A DNA stretch of 64,000 bases, taken from NCBI RefSeq assembly GCF_051401765.1, contig NC_135071.1:6984961-7048960 (forward strand), in the 5' to 3' direction. Origin of the DNA: Calliopsis andreniformis. Its lineage: Eukaryota > Arthropoda > Insecta > Hymenoptera > Andrenidae. How positions within the stretch are numbered: the first letter of the stretch is position 1; every line of letters starts with the position of its first letter. This document shows, one piece after another, positions 59,301 to 64,000 of the stretch. Made by a program: the position numbers and the translations under genes. The notes under the pieces were generated by a model. That model worked only from the letters and a program-made list of their open reading frames with translations, was not told the origin of the DNA and ran no database searches.

Positions 59301-60571
59301 TTGTTAATTGAACAATGTGGTGGAACCTCATCATACTGAAATCAAATACATCATCTCTCCTCTCTAACTAATGACTTGTATCTCTCACTCTATGCGGTAA
59401 AAGAAACTGATCCTAGAAGTCAATCTCCCAAAATTCCTTTAACGCCCTGATTCAATAACTGCATAAGGATTTTCATCTAACCGTTCATGGTTATTATGAA
59501 AATTTATAATTCCACTTGAAAAAATGTCAGTCTTTTCGAGTAGCCGAAAGATGTCAAAGCTTGCACGTATTGAAGGTGTTCGGGGTAGAGTAACTATTTC
59601 AGAAGAGTTTGGAAAACCATGGCTAACCTAGAATCATTAACTGTTGGAATTTGGTAGAGTCCACGTAATATATTTTTATTATTGCTCTCATTTATATATT
59701 AAAGAGTCATATCTCAGATCCATATTCTAATTAACACCCTATTAATTTAAGAAATAATGCCAATAGGTTTTAATCAACGTCTCAAAGTCTTTCTATATTA
59801 TAATTGGGAGTATAAATGTTGATGAAGCTCTTGAACCATTTTGAAAAACGGAACACGCCGATTGGAATATATTTCTGCGCACAAACAACAAGTTACATTA
59901 AATGTGCTCCCATTAGCTATACACAGAATGCATAGTTATCATTTACTCGTTAGAATAATAAGCGGACATTGTTAACATAACAATAACATTTACTATACAT
60001 ACATATCCACTGAATGAGTGAATACAACAGATTGCTAGTACATTTAATATTTCCGCATTTATAAAATTACGTTACATTAATCTTGTTGATATCTGTAATA
60101 ATTTTACGTTGGCAACCTCAAACTAATGTATTTCTAAATCAATTCCTCTGTTTGCATTCACTGTATTGCAAACAGGCTCAATACCATACCGAATACTCGT
60201 AAAGAATGAAAGTTGATTTTGCATTGAAAGGATTGCTTTTAATACATATATTAATTTGACGTTTTTTATTTATTTCAGTGCATTCTATAATCCCTTAAAG
60301 TCTCAAGTCCTTCTTTTTGTTGACACTCTTTACGTAAGTTTCAAAAATATTGATTTGTACGAACATGTGTCAATACCAAAAACAATTCATTATGAACATT
60401 CAATGCAAATACCAAATTATTTTCCATGAAATTGACGAGATATTCTCATTAATGAAATTTAATTTCTAGTTGAAAATATTCAAAACTCGCGGCAAAGACC
60501 GATACCCAGCACAGAGTCCAGCTCTGTCCTCATAACAGATGCATCGTTACCTACTATTGTCAGAAATGAAG
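17155..60571 (+). CDS. DIP/lachesin-family immunoglobulin cell-adhesion protein, partial gene (seven internal exons)
   Basis: Seven exons with good GT/AG borders join in frame to about 317 residues with no stop. They give the second half of Ig1 (VAWLRVDTQTILTI; YMCQLN), all of Ig2 (LRCAATGSP; ITWRRE; AYLCIASNG), all of Ig3 (LECNSEAFP; NYWTREN; YKCISKN) and a Ser/Thr-rich stalk. Four N-glycosylation sites are visible (NVT, NIT, NIT, NDT). This arrangement and the sequence blocks are those of insect DIPs, neuronal surface proteins that bind Dpr partners and help match synaptic pairs. The family usually starts with a signal peptide and ends in a lipid-anchor signal. Both ends are missing here, so more exons lie up- and downstream. 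The closest members in my memory are DIP-eta/theta, but I do not assign a paralogue. All visible internal junctions are phase 1, each intron splitting a codon after its first base. Confidence 0.94.
17666..17824 (+). CDS. DIP exon: Ig1-Ig2 linker and first half of Ig2
   Basis: This 159-bp exon lies between AACAG and gtaaca. The split Val codon restores VVPPDILDYLTSTDMVVREG, the family's conserved Ig1-Ig2 linker. NVTLRCAATGSP carries the first Ig2 cysteine and ITWRREHGK the core Trp. Ends in phase 1. Read-through into the intron gives a stop within about 10 codons. Confidence 0.94.
17825..20879 (+). other. Intron sequence without assigned element
   Basis: First part of the 11.6-kb intron between the two Ig2 exons. 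AT-rich, no coding or bounded repeats seen. Confidence 0.4.
20880..21560. repeat. Dispersed repeat family 2, partial copy C
   Basis: 20901-20960 (CACTCTTCGTTGACAAGTCA and GTGGGCTAATTA) matches copies at about 7720-7780 and 50265-50325. 21500-21545 (CGGAGCC.TAT..GGACTAGA) matches 51077-51110. Between them is a (GT)n microsatellite (21104-21128). The copy is diverged and its borders are uncertain. Confidence 0.5.
21104..21128. repeat. (GT)n microsatellite
   Basis: An uninterrupted GT dinucleotide tract of about 25 bp. Confidence 0.95.
21561..24119 (+). other. Intron sequence without assigned element
   Basis: AT-rich intronic DNA. A tract near 23215-23260 has ATTTCAATATTC words like those trailing the LINE 3' ends. 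No gene seen. Confidence 0.35.
24369..25060 (-). pseudogene. Tc1-like transposase, degenerate
   Basis: Minus-strand fragments in several frames read NESKRLTFAKEY, NMFGSDGRR, HSGGSVMSWGCMAANGT, FIDGILDKYKYLNVLKNNL, then KDNDPKYTA (second catalytic Asp) and NLIEHLWTEIGRRL (catalytic Glu). The C-terminus is MQPCLEATIEATGGPTKY followed by a stop at 24369. This is the standard C-terminal two thirds of a Tc1 transposase. The DNA-binding N-terminus and the first catalytic Asp context are eroded. Stops and frameshifts make it non-functional. Confidence 0.9.
25138..25266. mobile_element. 129-bp GC-rich MITE nested in the Tc1 element
   Basis: The ends are perfect inverted repeats TGGTAGAATTAATTT and AAATTAATTCTACCA. 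Pairing continues imperfectly inwards (AACAGGCGGC opposite GCCGCGTGTT). TA flanks both sides (25136-25137, 25267-25268). The interior is strikingly GC-rich for this region. There is no coding capacity. Its position inside the Tc1 dates it as the younger insertion. Confidence 0.88.
25628..25669 (+). other. G-run tract, candidate G-quadruplex
   Basis: Six runs of four or five G (25631-25634, 25639-25643, 25648-25652, 25655-25658, 25660-25663, 25665-25669) are separated by one to four bases. This fits the usual G-quadruplex pattern. It lies 36 bp outside the Tc1 right end and directly before a LINE fragment, in otherwise AT-rich DNA. Confidence 0.85.
25672..26220 (+). pseudogene. LINE C-terminal/3' end fragment with A-tail
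   Basis: The + strand reads ITRIQIGHKNIADHYLLL, then KHLIIDYPKFLVSRHK. This is the region that follows RNase H in I/R1-type LINEs (usually an IGH block, a cysteine-rich patch and a CPKF/CPDF block). The cysteines expected before KHL are lost. A pyrimidine-rich stretch and an A-run (26111-26123) mark the 3' end, followed by TTCAATATT-type simple repeats. It is the inverted counterpart of 44869-45180. Confidence 0.8.
26850..28825 (-). mobile_element. LINE with RNase H, internally deleted copy
   Basis: The minus strand holds a 5' leader (28552-28825), an ORF1 remnant (27528-28551), and then, after a jump that skips endonuclease and RT, an RNase H segment at about 26850-27230. In the latter, YTDGSKKRQEL and ALELASDCSNYNVYICSDY correspond to the first Asp block and the later Asp block of LINE RNase H. 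The whole is under 2 kb, so most of the element is missing. I/Jockey-related LINEs have this plan; the exact clade is uncertain. Confidence 0.8.
27528..28551 (-). pseudogene. LINE ORF1 (nucleic-acid-binding protein) remnant
   Basis: Two frames overlap by 26 bp. The first (28551-28081) starts MQKDSFPTKEHVIVLDAYAD and has an RRM-like ORF1 domain (RFASKISNNRVCLYLSDKS). The second (28106-27528) begins right at TKHCPSSNN, the last half of a CCHC zinc knuckle, then a Ser/Glu-rich tail and KKLIVPVKKQKK. Between them the first half of the knuckle is deleted and the frame changes. ORF1 proteins coat the LINE RNA. This copy cannot make a full product. Confidence 0.8.
28826..29461 (+). other. Intron sequence upstream of DIP Ig2 second exon
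   Basis: AT-rich, with no features other than the pyrimidine-poor acceptor ending TTGCAG at 29456-29461. Confidence 0.4.
29462..29590 (+). CDS. DIP exon: second half of Ig2
   Basis: This 129-bp exon ends at CTGTACATT|gtgagt. It encodes SVDGSTFNITKVNRLQMGAY, LCIASNGVPP with the second Ig2 cysteine, and KRIMLTVH. Phase 1 at both borders. LQMGAYLCIASNGVPP is the most recognisable DIP block. Confidence 0.95.
29591..29672 (+). other. 82-bp intron between Ig2 and Ig3
   Basis: A short intron (gtgagt...tttgtag), in contrast to the 11.6-kb and 26.6-kb introns on either side. It is free of repeats. Confidence 0.9.
29673..29810 (+). CDS. DIP exon: first half of Ig3
   Basis: This 138-bp exon reads FTPMISIQNQLVGAREGQP, then VTLECNSEAFPKSINYWTRE with the first Ig3 cysteine and core Trp. 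It ends IIKT with a donor gtaagt. Most relatives that I recall have a Pro in place of the Thr after the split Phe codon, a minor difference. Confidence 0.94.
29811..30253 (+). other. Start of 26.6-kb intron, nothing assigned
   Basis: AT-rich intronic DNA. The words TAGTCACTAATCAGTCACTAA are a local echo only. Confidence 0.4.
30254..30941. repeat. Region bounded by 35-bp inverted repeats
   Basis: 30254-30289 (CTATACTTCGTTCACTGGGA, then GAACGCAGTTGT) is matched in inverse by 30907-30941 with about three mismatches. The enclosed 690 bp has no recognisable transposase. No target duplication could be fixed. A non-autonomous DNA element is the simplest reading. Confidence 0.5.
30942..32457 (+). 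other. Intron sequence without assigned element
   Basis: No bounded element or gene found. The sequence around 31840-32080 is less AT-rich and may be an old repeat. Confidence 0.35.
32462..33941 (+). mobile_element. Solo LTR, copy 1 (TGTAAC...GTTACA)
   Basis: The ends are TGTAACGCCCC and ATGTTACA, an LTR-style TG...CA pair. CAAG is duplicated directly outside (32458-32461 and 33942-33945). The 3' 110 bp match the inverse of 48823-48960, including GGAAGAGCGGCTTTC and CGTGTGGCGTGCGGTTAA. A TATA-like GAGTATAAAAGG at about 32894 and an AATAAA at about 33775 give an LTR promoter/polyadenylation layout on the + strand. There is no internal coding region on either side, so it is a solo LTR. Confidence 0.85.
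34041..34931. mobile_element. Long-TIR foldback element, mariner type (TA target)
   Basis: The two arms (34041-34346 and 34622-34931) are nearly perfect inverted copies of about 300 bp. They start CAGTATGTCCCACGAAATCC and share CTGGACAGTCGATTATTTGC, AATGGCAAGAGGGGGCTGA and ACTGATTTTCGGTGGAAGA. TA flanks both ends (34039-34040, 34932-34933). The central 275 bp are unique and hold a second, nested MITE. No transposase is present. Confidence 0.93.
34410..34550. mobile_element. piggyBac-type MITE nested in the foldback element
   Basis: TTAA occurs immediately outside both ends (34406-34409 and 34551-34554). The ends are inverted: CACGTTCGACGCGCG on the left and CGCACGCAACGTG on the right, preceded by TACCCC that mirrors AGGGTA. 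The TTAA duplication and the CACGTT terminus fit small piggyBac derivatives. Length 141 bp, GC-rich, non-coding. Confidence 0.7.
34934..36788 (+). other. Intron sequence with a weak direct duplication
   Basis: Around 35310-35400 and 35415-35500, two diverged direct copies share ATCGT, TGAAGCAATTCGCACT-like and GTCCGTTCGG-like words at a spacing of roughly 95-100 bp. Sequence from 35060 to 36110 is less AT-rich than its surroundings and may be an old element. No gene seen. Confidence 0.35.
36789..37290. repeat. Dispersed repeat family 1, copy 2
   Basis: The second copy of the repeat at 5839-6240, in the same orientation. It is about 100 bp longer through insertions in the middle (around 36900-37010 and 37080-37135). 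Non-coding. Confidence 0.75.
37291..38130 (+). other. Intron sequence leading into the hairpin array
   Basis: AT-rich with no recognised gene or element. The base composition changes gradually towards the array that starts at 38131. Confidence 0.35.
38131..38530 (+). ncRNA. Tandem array of short stem-internal loop-stem units, cluster 1
   Basis: About eight units of 28-40 bp lie at irregular spacing. The general form is outer stem, ACGAA, inner stem with loop, a purine-rich triplet, outer stem. Clear examples are 38182-38210 (inner CCTGAT/ATCAGG), 38326-38356 (CTCAA/TTGAG), 38377-38410 (outer ACAG/CTGT, inner CCTGAT/ATCGGG), 38427-38456 (outer ACAG/CTGT, inner TCTA/TAGA) and 38499-38531 (outer GCGG/CCGC, inner TCTGAT/ATCAGA, triplet GAG). 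Others (38131, 38230, 38280) are more worn. Stems differ in sequence but keep pairing. Transcription and function are unknown, so calling it an RNA is inference. Strand is set by the ACGAA...GAG reading. Confidence 0.45.
38537..39095. repeat. Tail segment duplicated after each hairpin cluster
   Basis: 38540-38620 and 39015-39095 both begin ATGTTAGTA followed by CCTCRTAACTT and continue with matching AAATT, GTGG.TAAG-like and GGATC words. Each follows one hairpin cluster, so the larger unit (cluster plus tail, about 480 bp) appears to be duplicated in tandem. Confidence 0.55.
38734..38993 (+). ncRNA. Tandem array of the same motif, cluster 2
   Basis: Five units of about 40 bp lie at 38734-38775, 38785-38824, 38847-38888, 38907-38948 and 38955-38993. 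Four have outer stem GTGG/CCAC (the first with GTCAC) around ACGAA (AAGAA in the fourth) and GAG. Inner stems vary with pairing kept: CCAACGGGT/ACTCGTTGG, CCGACACTC/GAGTATCGG and AGCGAGT/ACTCGCC. The fifth is degraded (ATGG/GGAC). The constant internal loop CGA/GAG can form a C-G pair plus tandem G.A pairs. Not recognised as a known RNA family. Confidence 0.5.
39096..40058 (+). other. Intron sequence, unassigned
   Basis: Less AT-rich down to about 39900, possibly part of the same larger repeat as the hairpin clusters. No gene or boundary recognised. Confidence 0.3.
40059..40811. mobile_element. Non-autonomous hAT-type element
   Basis: The ends are inverted TAGAGATG/CATCTCTA. Further imperfect pairing follows inwards (GTGATT and GATCACG words near both ends). 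An 8-bp direct repeat with two mismatches lies outside: GTTGTTAT (40051-40058) and GTTGCTAC (40812-40819), as expected of hAT insertions. The 753-bp interior is AT-rich and non-coding. Confidence 0.65.
40820..42264 (+). other. Intron sequence; includes a tRNA-like relic listed separately
   Basis: AT-rich. The 135-codon minus-strand open frame at 41431-41838 has no recognised homology and an AT-biased composition; it is not annotated as a gene. Confidence 0.35.
41243..41335 (-). pseudogene. tRNA-like relic (Thr-CGT-like anticodon)
   Basis: The minus strand reads GCGGACTCGTAATCGGGAGA followed by CTAGTTCGAATTCTGC. The first part resembles an anticodon arm with CGT in the loop, and AGTTCGAATTC resembles a B box. 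The anticodon stem has mismatches and the D arm is eroded, so this is a decayed tRNA or the head of a tRNA-derived SINE rather than a working gene. Confidence 0.4.
42265..42418. mobile_element. 154-bp foldback (MITE-like)
   Basis: The left arm GGCGAATGTTCCGTTCGAAG ... GCCAGATGTGGAAATC (42265-42320) is mirrored by AAATCCACATCTGGCC ... CTTCGAGCGGAGTGTTCC (42361-42418). About 50 bp of imperfect pairing surround a 40-bp AT-rich centre. No target duplication established. Confidence 0.7.
42435..42521. repeat. Stem-loop with 16-bp arms
   Basis: GGCCGTATTGCCCCGC (42435-42450) pairs with GCGGGACAATACGGCC (42506-42521) with a single mismatch, across a GC-rich loop of 55 bases. It directly follows the foldback at 42265-42418 and starts an unusually GC-rich block (to about 43000). 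Confidence 0.8.
42522..43127 (+). other. GC-rich block with a 148-codon open frame
   Basis: The sequence is distinctly GC-rich compared with the rest of the intron. The open frame 42547-42993 is Arg/Ser-rich, which is what GC-rich non-coding DNA tends to give, and it matches nothing I know. Probably part of an unclassified repeat. Confidence 0.3.
43128..43175. repeat. 48-base near-perfect hairpin
   Basis: CCTGAGCGTTGCAAGGAAAA pairs with TTTTCCTTGTAACGTTCAGG, with two mismatches that would be G.U in one strand's RNA, around an eight-base loop. The arm length is close to that of a short miRNA-type stem but shorter than typical precursors. Confidence 0.8.
43176..44739 (+). other. Intron sequence, unassigned
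   Basis: CCCGAGAGTATCT occurs twice (about 43320 and 43392). From 44640 a GGAATTATCTAGA-type repeat appears that recurs near 55795 and 57260. No gene seen. Confidence 0.35.
44740..46290 (-). pseudogene. LINE remnant: RT C-terminus, RNase H and 3' end
   Basis: From 46290 downward on the minus strand: LDYGSIVYNSS-type block (about 46230), DEPPLKFRRKLFSVKAVL (about 46080; the EPPL.RR motif follows RT in many LINEs), LQLYTD near 45735, GTDCAFVFHF and LPNEFLIFLIKLIAI (RNase H), SLPS, then ANWESEWKIFWKS (about 45290) and DVCNTFINVKHLMMDYPKF (about 45080). The 3' end near 44869 is followed by TTCAAATATT simple repeats. Many stops and frame changes. The final 300 bp are the inverse counterpart of 25760-26123, so both derive from related elements. 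Confidence 0.8.
46700..48085 (+). mobile_element. Tc1-like DNA transposon, second family
   Basis: Imperfect inverted repeats of about 120 bp flank a transposase relic. The best pairing is 46781-46823 with 47964-48007 (TCAGAAA, GTCAAAAT, GCATAATAA.TATTC.TACAG), with weaker pairing outwards (TAAAAAAAG, GCGATAT). The repeats do not resemble those of the Tc1 at 24120, so this is a different family. The outer borders are approximate. Confidence 0.75.
46985..47905 (+). pseudogene. Tc1-like transposase, degenerate
   Basis: In shifting frames the + strand reads STIQRIINRYDMRKTIKNNP (helix-turn-helix end), NPRTSANAIVTELKNNLNI, VCSNTVRNTLRKNGYHERM and KKPFINEINRKER, then the GSDGP region as TQMDHLKYREK, KRPTVKHGG and HFINGIMNRRMYINILKSNL, then DKEPKH in place of the DNDPKH box. 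After a gap come LEEWNKI and MPRRLSPIIKSKRNPTKY at the C-terminus. Catalytic boxes are altered and stops are frequent, so it is inactive. Both DNA-binding and catalytic parts can still be followed. Confidence 0.88.
48173..51300. repeat. Dispersed repeat family 2, copy B, interrupted by a solo LTR
   Basis: 48173-48822 aligns with 6868-7450 and 50051-50600 with 7530-8050, in the same order and orientation, once the LTR at 48823-50046 is removed. The part from 50250 to about 51110 also shares blocks with 20880-21545 (CACTCTTCGTCGATAAGTC; CGGAGCC.GTATGGGACTAGA). The right border is uncertain. Confidence 0.65.
48823..50046 (-). mobile_element. Solo LTR, copy 2 of the TGTAAC...GTTACA family
   Basis: The ends are TGTAACGTCCC and GAGGCGTTACA, and GTAT is duplicated outside (48819-48822, 50047-50050). 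The first 140 bp are the inverse of the 3' end of the LTR at 32462-33941, so this copy lies on the minus strand. Reading that way it has a TATATAAGG-type box near 49720, several GACCGCTC-based repeats, and a TCTCTCTC-rich U3. No internal region is present. It interrupts dispersed repeat family 2. Confidence 0.85.
51301..52325 (+). other. Intron sequence, unassigned
   Basis: ACCCTCGCGCACGTAACA occurs twice (about 51381 and 51423), a short direct repeat. Otherwise nothing recognised. Confidence 0.35.
52326..52700. repeat. Possible one-ended MITE fragment
   Basis: It starts at TACAGGGTATCCCACATAAAG, which looks like the terminus of a mariner-type MITE. CAATCAGAG and AGCGAGCGCTCGGTCG blocks follow that stand out from the AT-rich surroundings. 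No inverted partner was found nearby, so the element is probably truncated. Confidence 0.35.
52701..55058 (+). other. Intron sequence, unassigned
   Basis: AT-rich with no bounded element. The open frame 54697-54927 has Cys/His residues (YQCHYCPF) that look like part of a zinc finger, but no repeat of the pattern or splice context supports a gene. Confidence 0.35.
55059..55691 (-). mobile_element. Probable LTR with adjacent polypurine tract
   Basis: On the + strand the segment begins TGTTACGTCC and ends ATGCATCAGCA, so on the minus strand it runs TGCTGATGCAT...GGACGTAACA. It is preceded there by the purine-rich AAACTGGGGGAAA, in the position of a 3' polypurine tract. That would make it the 3' LTR of a minus-strand element whose body is lost. 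No second LTR or target duplication was found. Confidence 0.45.
55692..56456 (+). other. End of the 26.6-kb intron
   Basis: AT-rich. Includes a GAAATTATCTAGAGAAC repeat word near 55800. The acceptor is TTCGTTTTCAG at 56446-56456. Confidence 0.5.
56457..56606 (+). CDS. DIP exon: second half of Ig3
   Basis: This 150-bp exon reads GGKYEQSLSNDTYKVHMKLT, then VDMSDYGTYKCISKNSLGET with the second Ig3 cysteine, and SIRLY. Donor gtaagt. DYGTYKCISKNSLGET is a strongly conserved family block. It joins in phase 1 to the exon 26.6 kb upstream. Confidence 0.95.
56607..58591 (+). other. Intron after Ig3
   Basis: 2.0 kb, AT-rich. A GGAATTATCTAGAG repeat lies near 57275. The open frame 57812-58105 has no recognised features. 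Confidence 0.5.
58592..58657 (+). CDS. DIP exon: stalk, Thr-rich
   Basis: A 66-bp exon between TTTTCAG and gtaaac. It encodes HIPTPTTQARTTSSTTAFTI and EE. Thr/Ser-rich, as expected of an O-glycosylated stalk after Ig3. The Y-H-I/M-PTPT start is typical of the family. Phase 1 at both ends. Confidence 0.88.
58658..60469 (+). other. Intron between stalk exons
   Basis: 1.8 kb, AT-rich, no element recognised. Confidence 0.5.
60470..60571 (+). CDS. DIP exon: stalk, second part
   Basis: This 102-bp exon between TTTCTAG and gtaagg reads VENIQNSRQRPIPSTESSSV, then LITDASLPTIVRNE. It is a Ser/Pro-rich linker with no cysteines. Open in phase 1 on both sides, so at least one more exon, with the hydrophobic C-terminal anchor, must follow. 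Support is from frame, splice sites and position rather than from strong sequence conservation. Confidence 0.75.
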
Positions 60572-62035
60572 GTAAGGGATTTTTGTTATTGCAAAATGTC
60601 AATAGGAAGTATTCATAATATTCATGATAACTTATACGAGAACATAAATTTGCAAAAATTCGAGAAACTTTCAATTATTTCTTTTTTAATTGAAAATATA
60701 CAGATATTTTTTGAACGTTAATATAATTATATTTCTGTACAGTAAATATTATCATTAATCCTTATTCATATAAGGATTATTGATAAAATATTTATACATA
60801 TAATAAATATTATCTATAATTGAATAGATATAGATAACTATAGTTGTACAAAATTTTGTAATGAAATAATAATGTTGCCAGAATGACTGTATTATGCTTA
60901 CAGATAAAAGTAGTTTTTCGTATAGCTTCATAGATCATCAAAATTCCAAAATTTAGATTTGTACAAATTTGTATGCAATAATTGAAAGATTTACTCCTAC
61001 AATGCAGAAGTTTCAATTTTGAAATCAAATTTTTATTTTTACTTTAAAATGTACCAAAGATAAGGGAAAAATCATAAAAGTATCATTTTAAATAAGAAGA
61101 CTTCAACATTAACGAATGGTTAAAATCATTGTCGTCTCTTCTAGATGCAGTGGTATTCCAATATTTCTCATTGAATTACAATATATGTCTTTAGCTAAAC
61201 TATCATTTTTTTCTACTTTGTCAAAACAATGTTATTTACTTTGTACGTGACTATGAAATGTAAACACATTGTAGATACATAATGTCAGTTTAAGAAGTAA
61301 TGAGACTTTAACATTTTTTGATTGAGTTGTCACATATAATTTCATTGATACTTATTTTCGTGACGAATAAAATACAACGCAATAAATAAGCAAATTTGGC
61401 CTTCAATTTCGAGGAGAATTTTATGGAACATTTCTGTAACATATCACTACCAATCCAAAGAATATAGAATATCGCTATGATGATCGTGACATATAATTTG
61501 TATATCCTATACTTAATTTTACTCCAGTTGAGAAATCATGAAATGAGGACCTTTGAAATCTGTTCAATTAAAATATTACTATAATTCAACTAAATGCATA
61601 TTGTTTTCTTATTTTATCAACCTTAAAAGAAGAAAACGTCTTGAAGAAAAATTTCTTAAAGAAAAAATCTACATGCTAATATCAAATCAAGTATGCTTAA
61701 TAATTTTCAGTGACAATAAATACTTATTAAGATATAATAAAACATTAAATGATTTTACTAAAAAATAAACCTTTACCAAAAACATGCATTTTAAAAAAGA
61801 AAAGCATAATAGTCAGTGTGTCCATGATTCTTATTGCAAGACGTGATTCTTATCCCTTTGTGCAGTGATAATGGAAAAGGTGATTTGTCTACCTCAAAGA
61901 AAACGTACTATTAACTTATAGTGCTAGTTTGAGTTATCATCCATCTACGTGGTGCTAAGACATTGCATCAGTCAATAAATCCTTTCATTATGTTCTAGAT
62001 TAAAACTAAAAGTGGTTTTAATATACGTAAATAAA
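60572..62035 (+). other. Downstream intron sequence
   Basis: AT-rich. A possible acceptor at 61141-61150 followed by a 17-residue open stretch was considered as a last exon but is too weak to call. Confidence 0.4.
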
Positions 62036-62470
62036 TTAGGTCAGAGATCAGCATGTCAGCGCCATTGCTGAACGCTTCCCAGCACGGGGGACCATACGTT
62101 ATCCCGTTTCGAAATTCCAGGAAACTTCCTTCTAAATCATCGACCCGATTTAATGCGAGACCTCACGCACCGAAGGCTGAGAAACTTTTTGAAAGTTCTC
62201 ACGAGAAGGCGTGAAATTTACCCGCGAACTTTCAGCAACGCGACATAATGCCGTAGATCTCTGAGGCGACAAACGCCGAGCTCTCAACGGGATTTTGATA
62301 AAATCCCGTGCGGTTTATGAACTACCTCCGTCTGCGGAGAGTCGTCCCATTTTTCGTTTGCAGAACTTTCTCGCAACTTTTCTCGACGTCTTTTCGATTA
62401 TAATCCGCCATCTGGAACGAATCCTCGCGATGTTCATTTTCACTTATTCACATACTCAAGCAACAATATT
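62036..62470. other. GC-rich, CpG-containing island in AT-rich DNA
   Basis: The segment stands out by composition and by many CG dinucleotides. It contains a perfect hairpin ACGGGATTTT-GATA-AAATCCCGT at 62287-62309. No splice-bounded coding exon fits the DIP phase. It could be an intronic regulatory element, an alternative promoter or first exon, or an old repeat. Confidence 0.45.
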
Positions 62471-64000
62471 TCTTCGTTCAGAACGAAATGTAAAGGAATT
62501 GAAATTTAAATTCAATACTATGTGTTAATATTGAAGAATATTTACAGACGTAGGAAACAAATTCATTGAATATTAATGATGAACGAGAGGATGTTAAAGA
62601 AAAAGCTAACAAGTCGAAATCCTAGATCCAGAGTTATATCACGTCCGATTTTTTCAAAAATGAGATTTTGCATGCTTCTTTTATTAAATTGTTTGCTCAT
62701 TCGGCAGCAAACATTATTATTTTCCAAGACGTTGTGTTGTTGATATAGCAATAAAAAAATGTTTAGTCCATACCTTCTTCCGAGACAGAGTATGTAAAGT
62801 GCTGTTGATATTTTTAGGTTTGGGCACATTTTAACTCGTTACGTAGTTTTTGCAATATTAAGTCCCACAATGCTGACCCCGATACTAAGTAATTGACAAT
62901 GTTAACATGAAGTTTCCGAAGCATTCATTTCTATGCATAATCTTTTAGCGAGTATTAAGTCAAGCCATATTAATTTTAACCCTGCCATACCCCTCTTGAA
63001 AACCTTGTGTGAAACAATAATAATCATCACCAGCATGTCGTTATAAATACAACTAATGAGCTTTTATTATAACACCATTTTACAAATTTTACTCAAAGTT
63101 AAGAAAGTTGTTAAAACACACAACAACCACAACTGAGTCAAAAAAGGTCGGAGTAACGTAGTAGGATTAAAGCACTGAAATACATACTAATTCCACCGCC
63201 AGAATCGGACAGCATAATGCACAATTTATTTTTCATTTCTAAAAGTAACACTATACCGTACAAAATTTCACATTCAAACAATGAAATAATATATTCTTTG
63301 TCCTGATTCAAAAAACTTCTTTGAAATTCGAAAAGTGTGACTTAACACAGTTTAACTTTGGGATCCAGATTTAGGAACGGGGCAGATAGATTTATTGAAT
63401 AATAACAGTCTTAAACAAGAATGCTTTTACAAGAAACGTTGATGGTACTAGAAACATAATTATCGATTGCCATTAACAAGATAACTTGTAAGTTATATCT
63501 TAGTGATATGCCGATAATGTCGTTAAGATATCGGTAACGAATAGGAGTGACTAGAGTCTGCATTCCTTCTTATTTAAAATTTTATTAGAGGTGCTGTTAA
63601 CAATTAAAATATAAAATATATAAAAGATAAAGTATATGTATAGAAGTAATCTACAACACGTACCAGTAAAGTTTATTTATTTCTGTACTTATCACAAGTA
63701 ACACATCTATGTACTTTTTCTTACGACAGAAAAAGAAAGACAAAGAAACATGAAGACGCTTAAGGAGAGGAAAGAAATAACACTCAGTTAAAGCGAACGG
63801 GAGAATTAAACTAATAAAAGTCAAGGAAAGTTAGAATGCAGAAAACTTAACACGTGGTCACTAAATATATACAGAAAGTATAAAAGATCATGGTTCCTGT
63901 TGTTCTACTATCACTGCACAGAGGAGATAAGGAAGTATGTACAGTCGACAGCGATATGCACATAGAATATTCGATAACAGGTGTCCAAAATTTTAAGGAA
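62471..64000 (+). other. AT-rich DNA to window end, nothing assigned
   Basis: No gene, RNA or bounded repeat recognised. An acceptor-like site at about 63728 leads only to a short Lys/Arg-rich frame. Confidence 0.4.

Noticed and set aside
61150..61201. Possible last DIP exon after a TTCTAG acceptor, 17 residues to a stop
   Set aside because: The phase fits, but the peptide lacks a convincing hydrophobic anchor and the acceptor is ordinary for AT-rich DNA.

Overview
The window is a piece of an insect nuclear genome. It is AT-rich, has spliced genes with GT/AG introns, and is crowded with decayed eukaryotic transposons. A hymenopteran is my best guess, from the look of the LINE and Tc1 remnants; that is inference only.

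The one host gene runs on the + strand. Seven exons (17155-17362, 17666-17824, 29462-29590, 29673-29810, 56457-56606, 58592-58657, 60470-60571) join in frame into about 317 residues of a three-immunoglobulin cell-surface protein of the DIP (dpr-interacting protein)/lachesin family. The first coding exons (signal peptide, first half of Ig1) and the last exon (C-terminal anchor) are not visible and probably lie outside. One intron is 26.6 kb and another 11.6 kb; both are filled with mobile elements.

Upstream (1-17154): a compact Merlin DNA transposon (861-1750), a LINE reverse-transcriptase relic (about 4550-5560, minus), one copy each of two unclassified dispersed repeats (5839-6240; 6868-8070), a broken Ty3/gypsy retrotransposon (10181-14060, minus) and a palindromic MITE (16030-16226).

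Intron 3 of the visible model (17825-29461): a third partial copy of the large dispersed repeat, a Tc1-like element with long TIRs (24120-25591) carrying a nested 129-bp GC-rich MITE, a G-run tract, a LINE 3' end and an internally deleted LINE with ORF1 and RNase H remains.

The 26.6-kb intron (29811-56456): two solo LTRs of one family, each with a 4-bp target duplication (32462-33941; 48823-50046, the latter inserted into another repeat); an 891-bp palindromic mariner-type element with a TTAA-flanked piggyBac-type MITE in its centre; an hAT-type non-autonomous element (40059-40811); several foldbacks; a LINE (44740-46290, minus); a second Tc1 family (about 46700-48085); and a probable LTR (55059-55691).

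The most unusual signal is 38131-38993. Two clusters of about 13 short units each read outer stem - ACGAA - inner stem/loop - GAG - outer stem. The stem sequences differ between units while the pairing and the internal loop stay constant (GTGG/CCAC, GCGG/CCGC, ACAG/CTGT). That is the pattern of a tandem array of a structured RNA motif. I do not recognise it.
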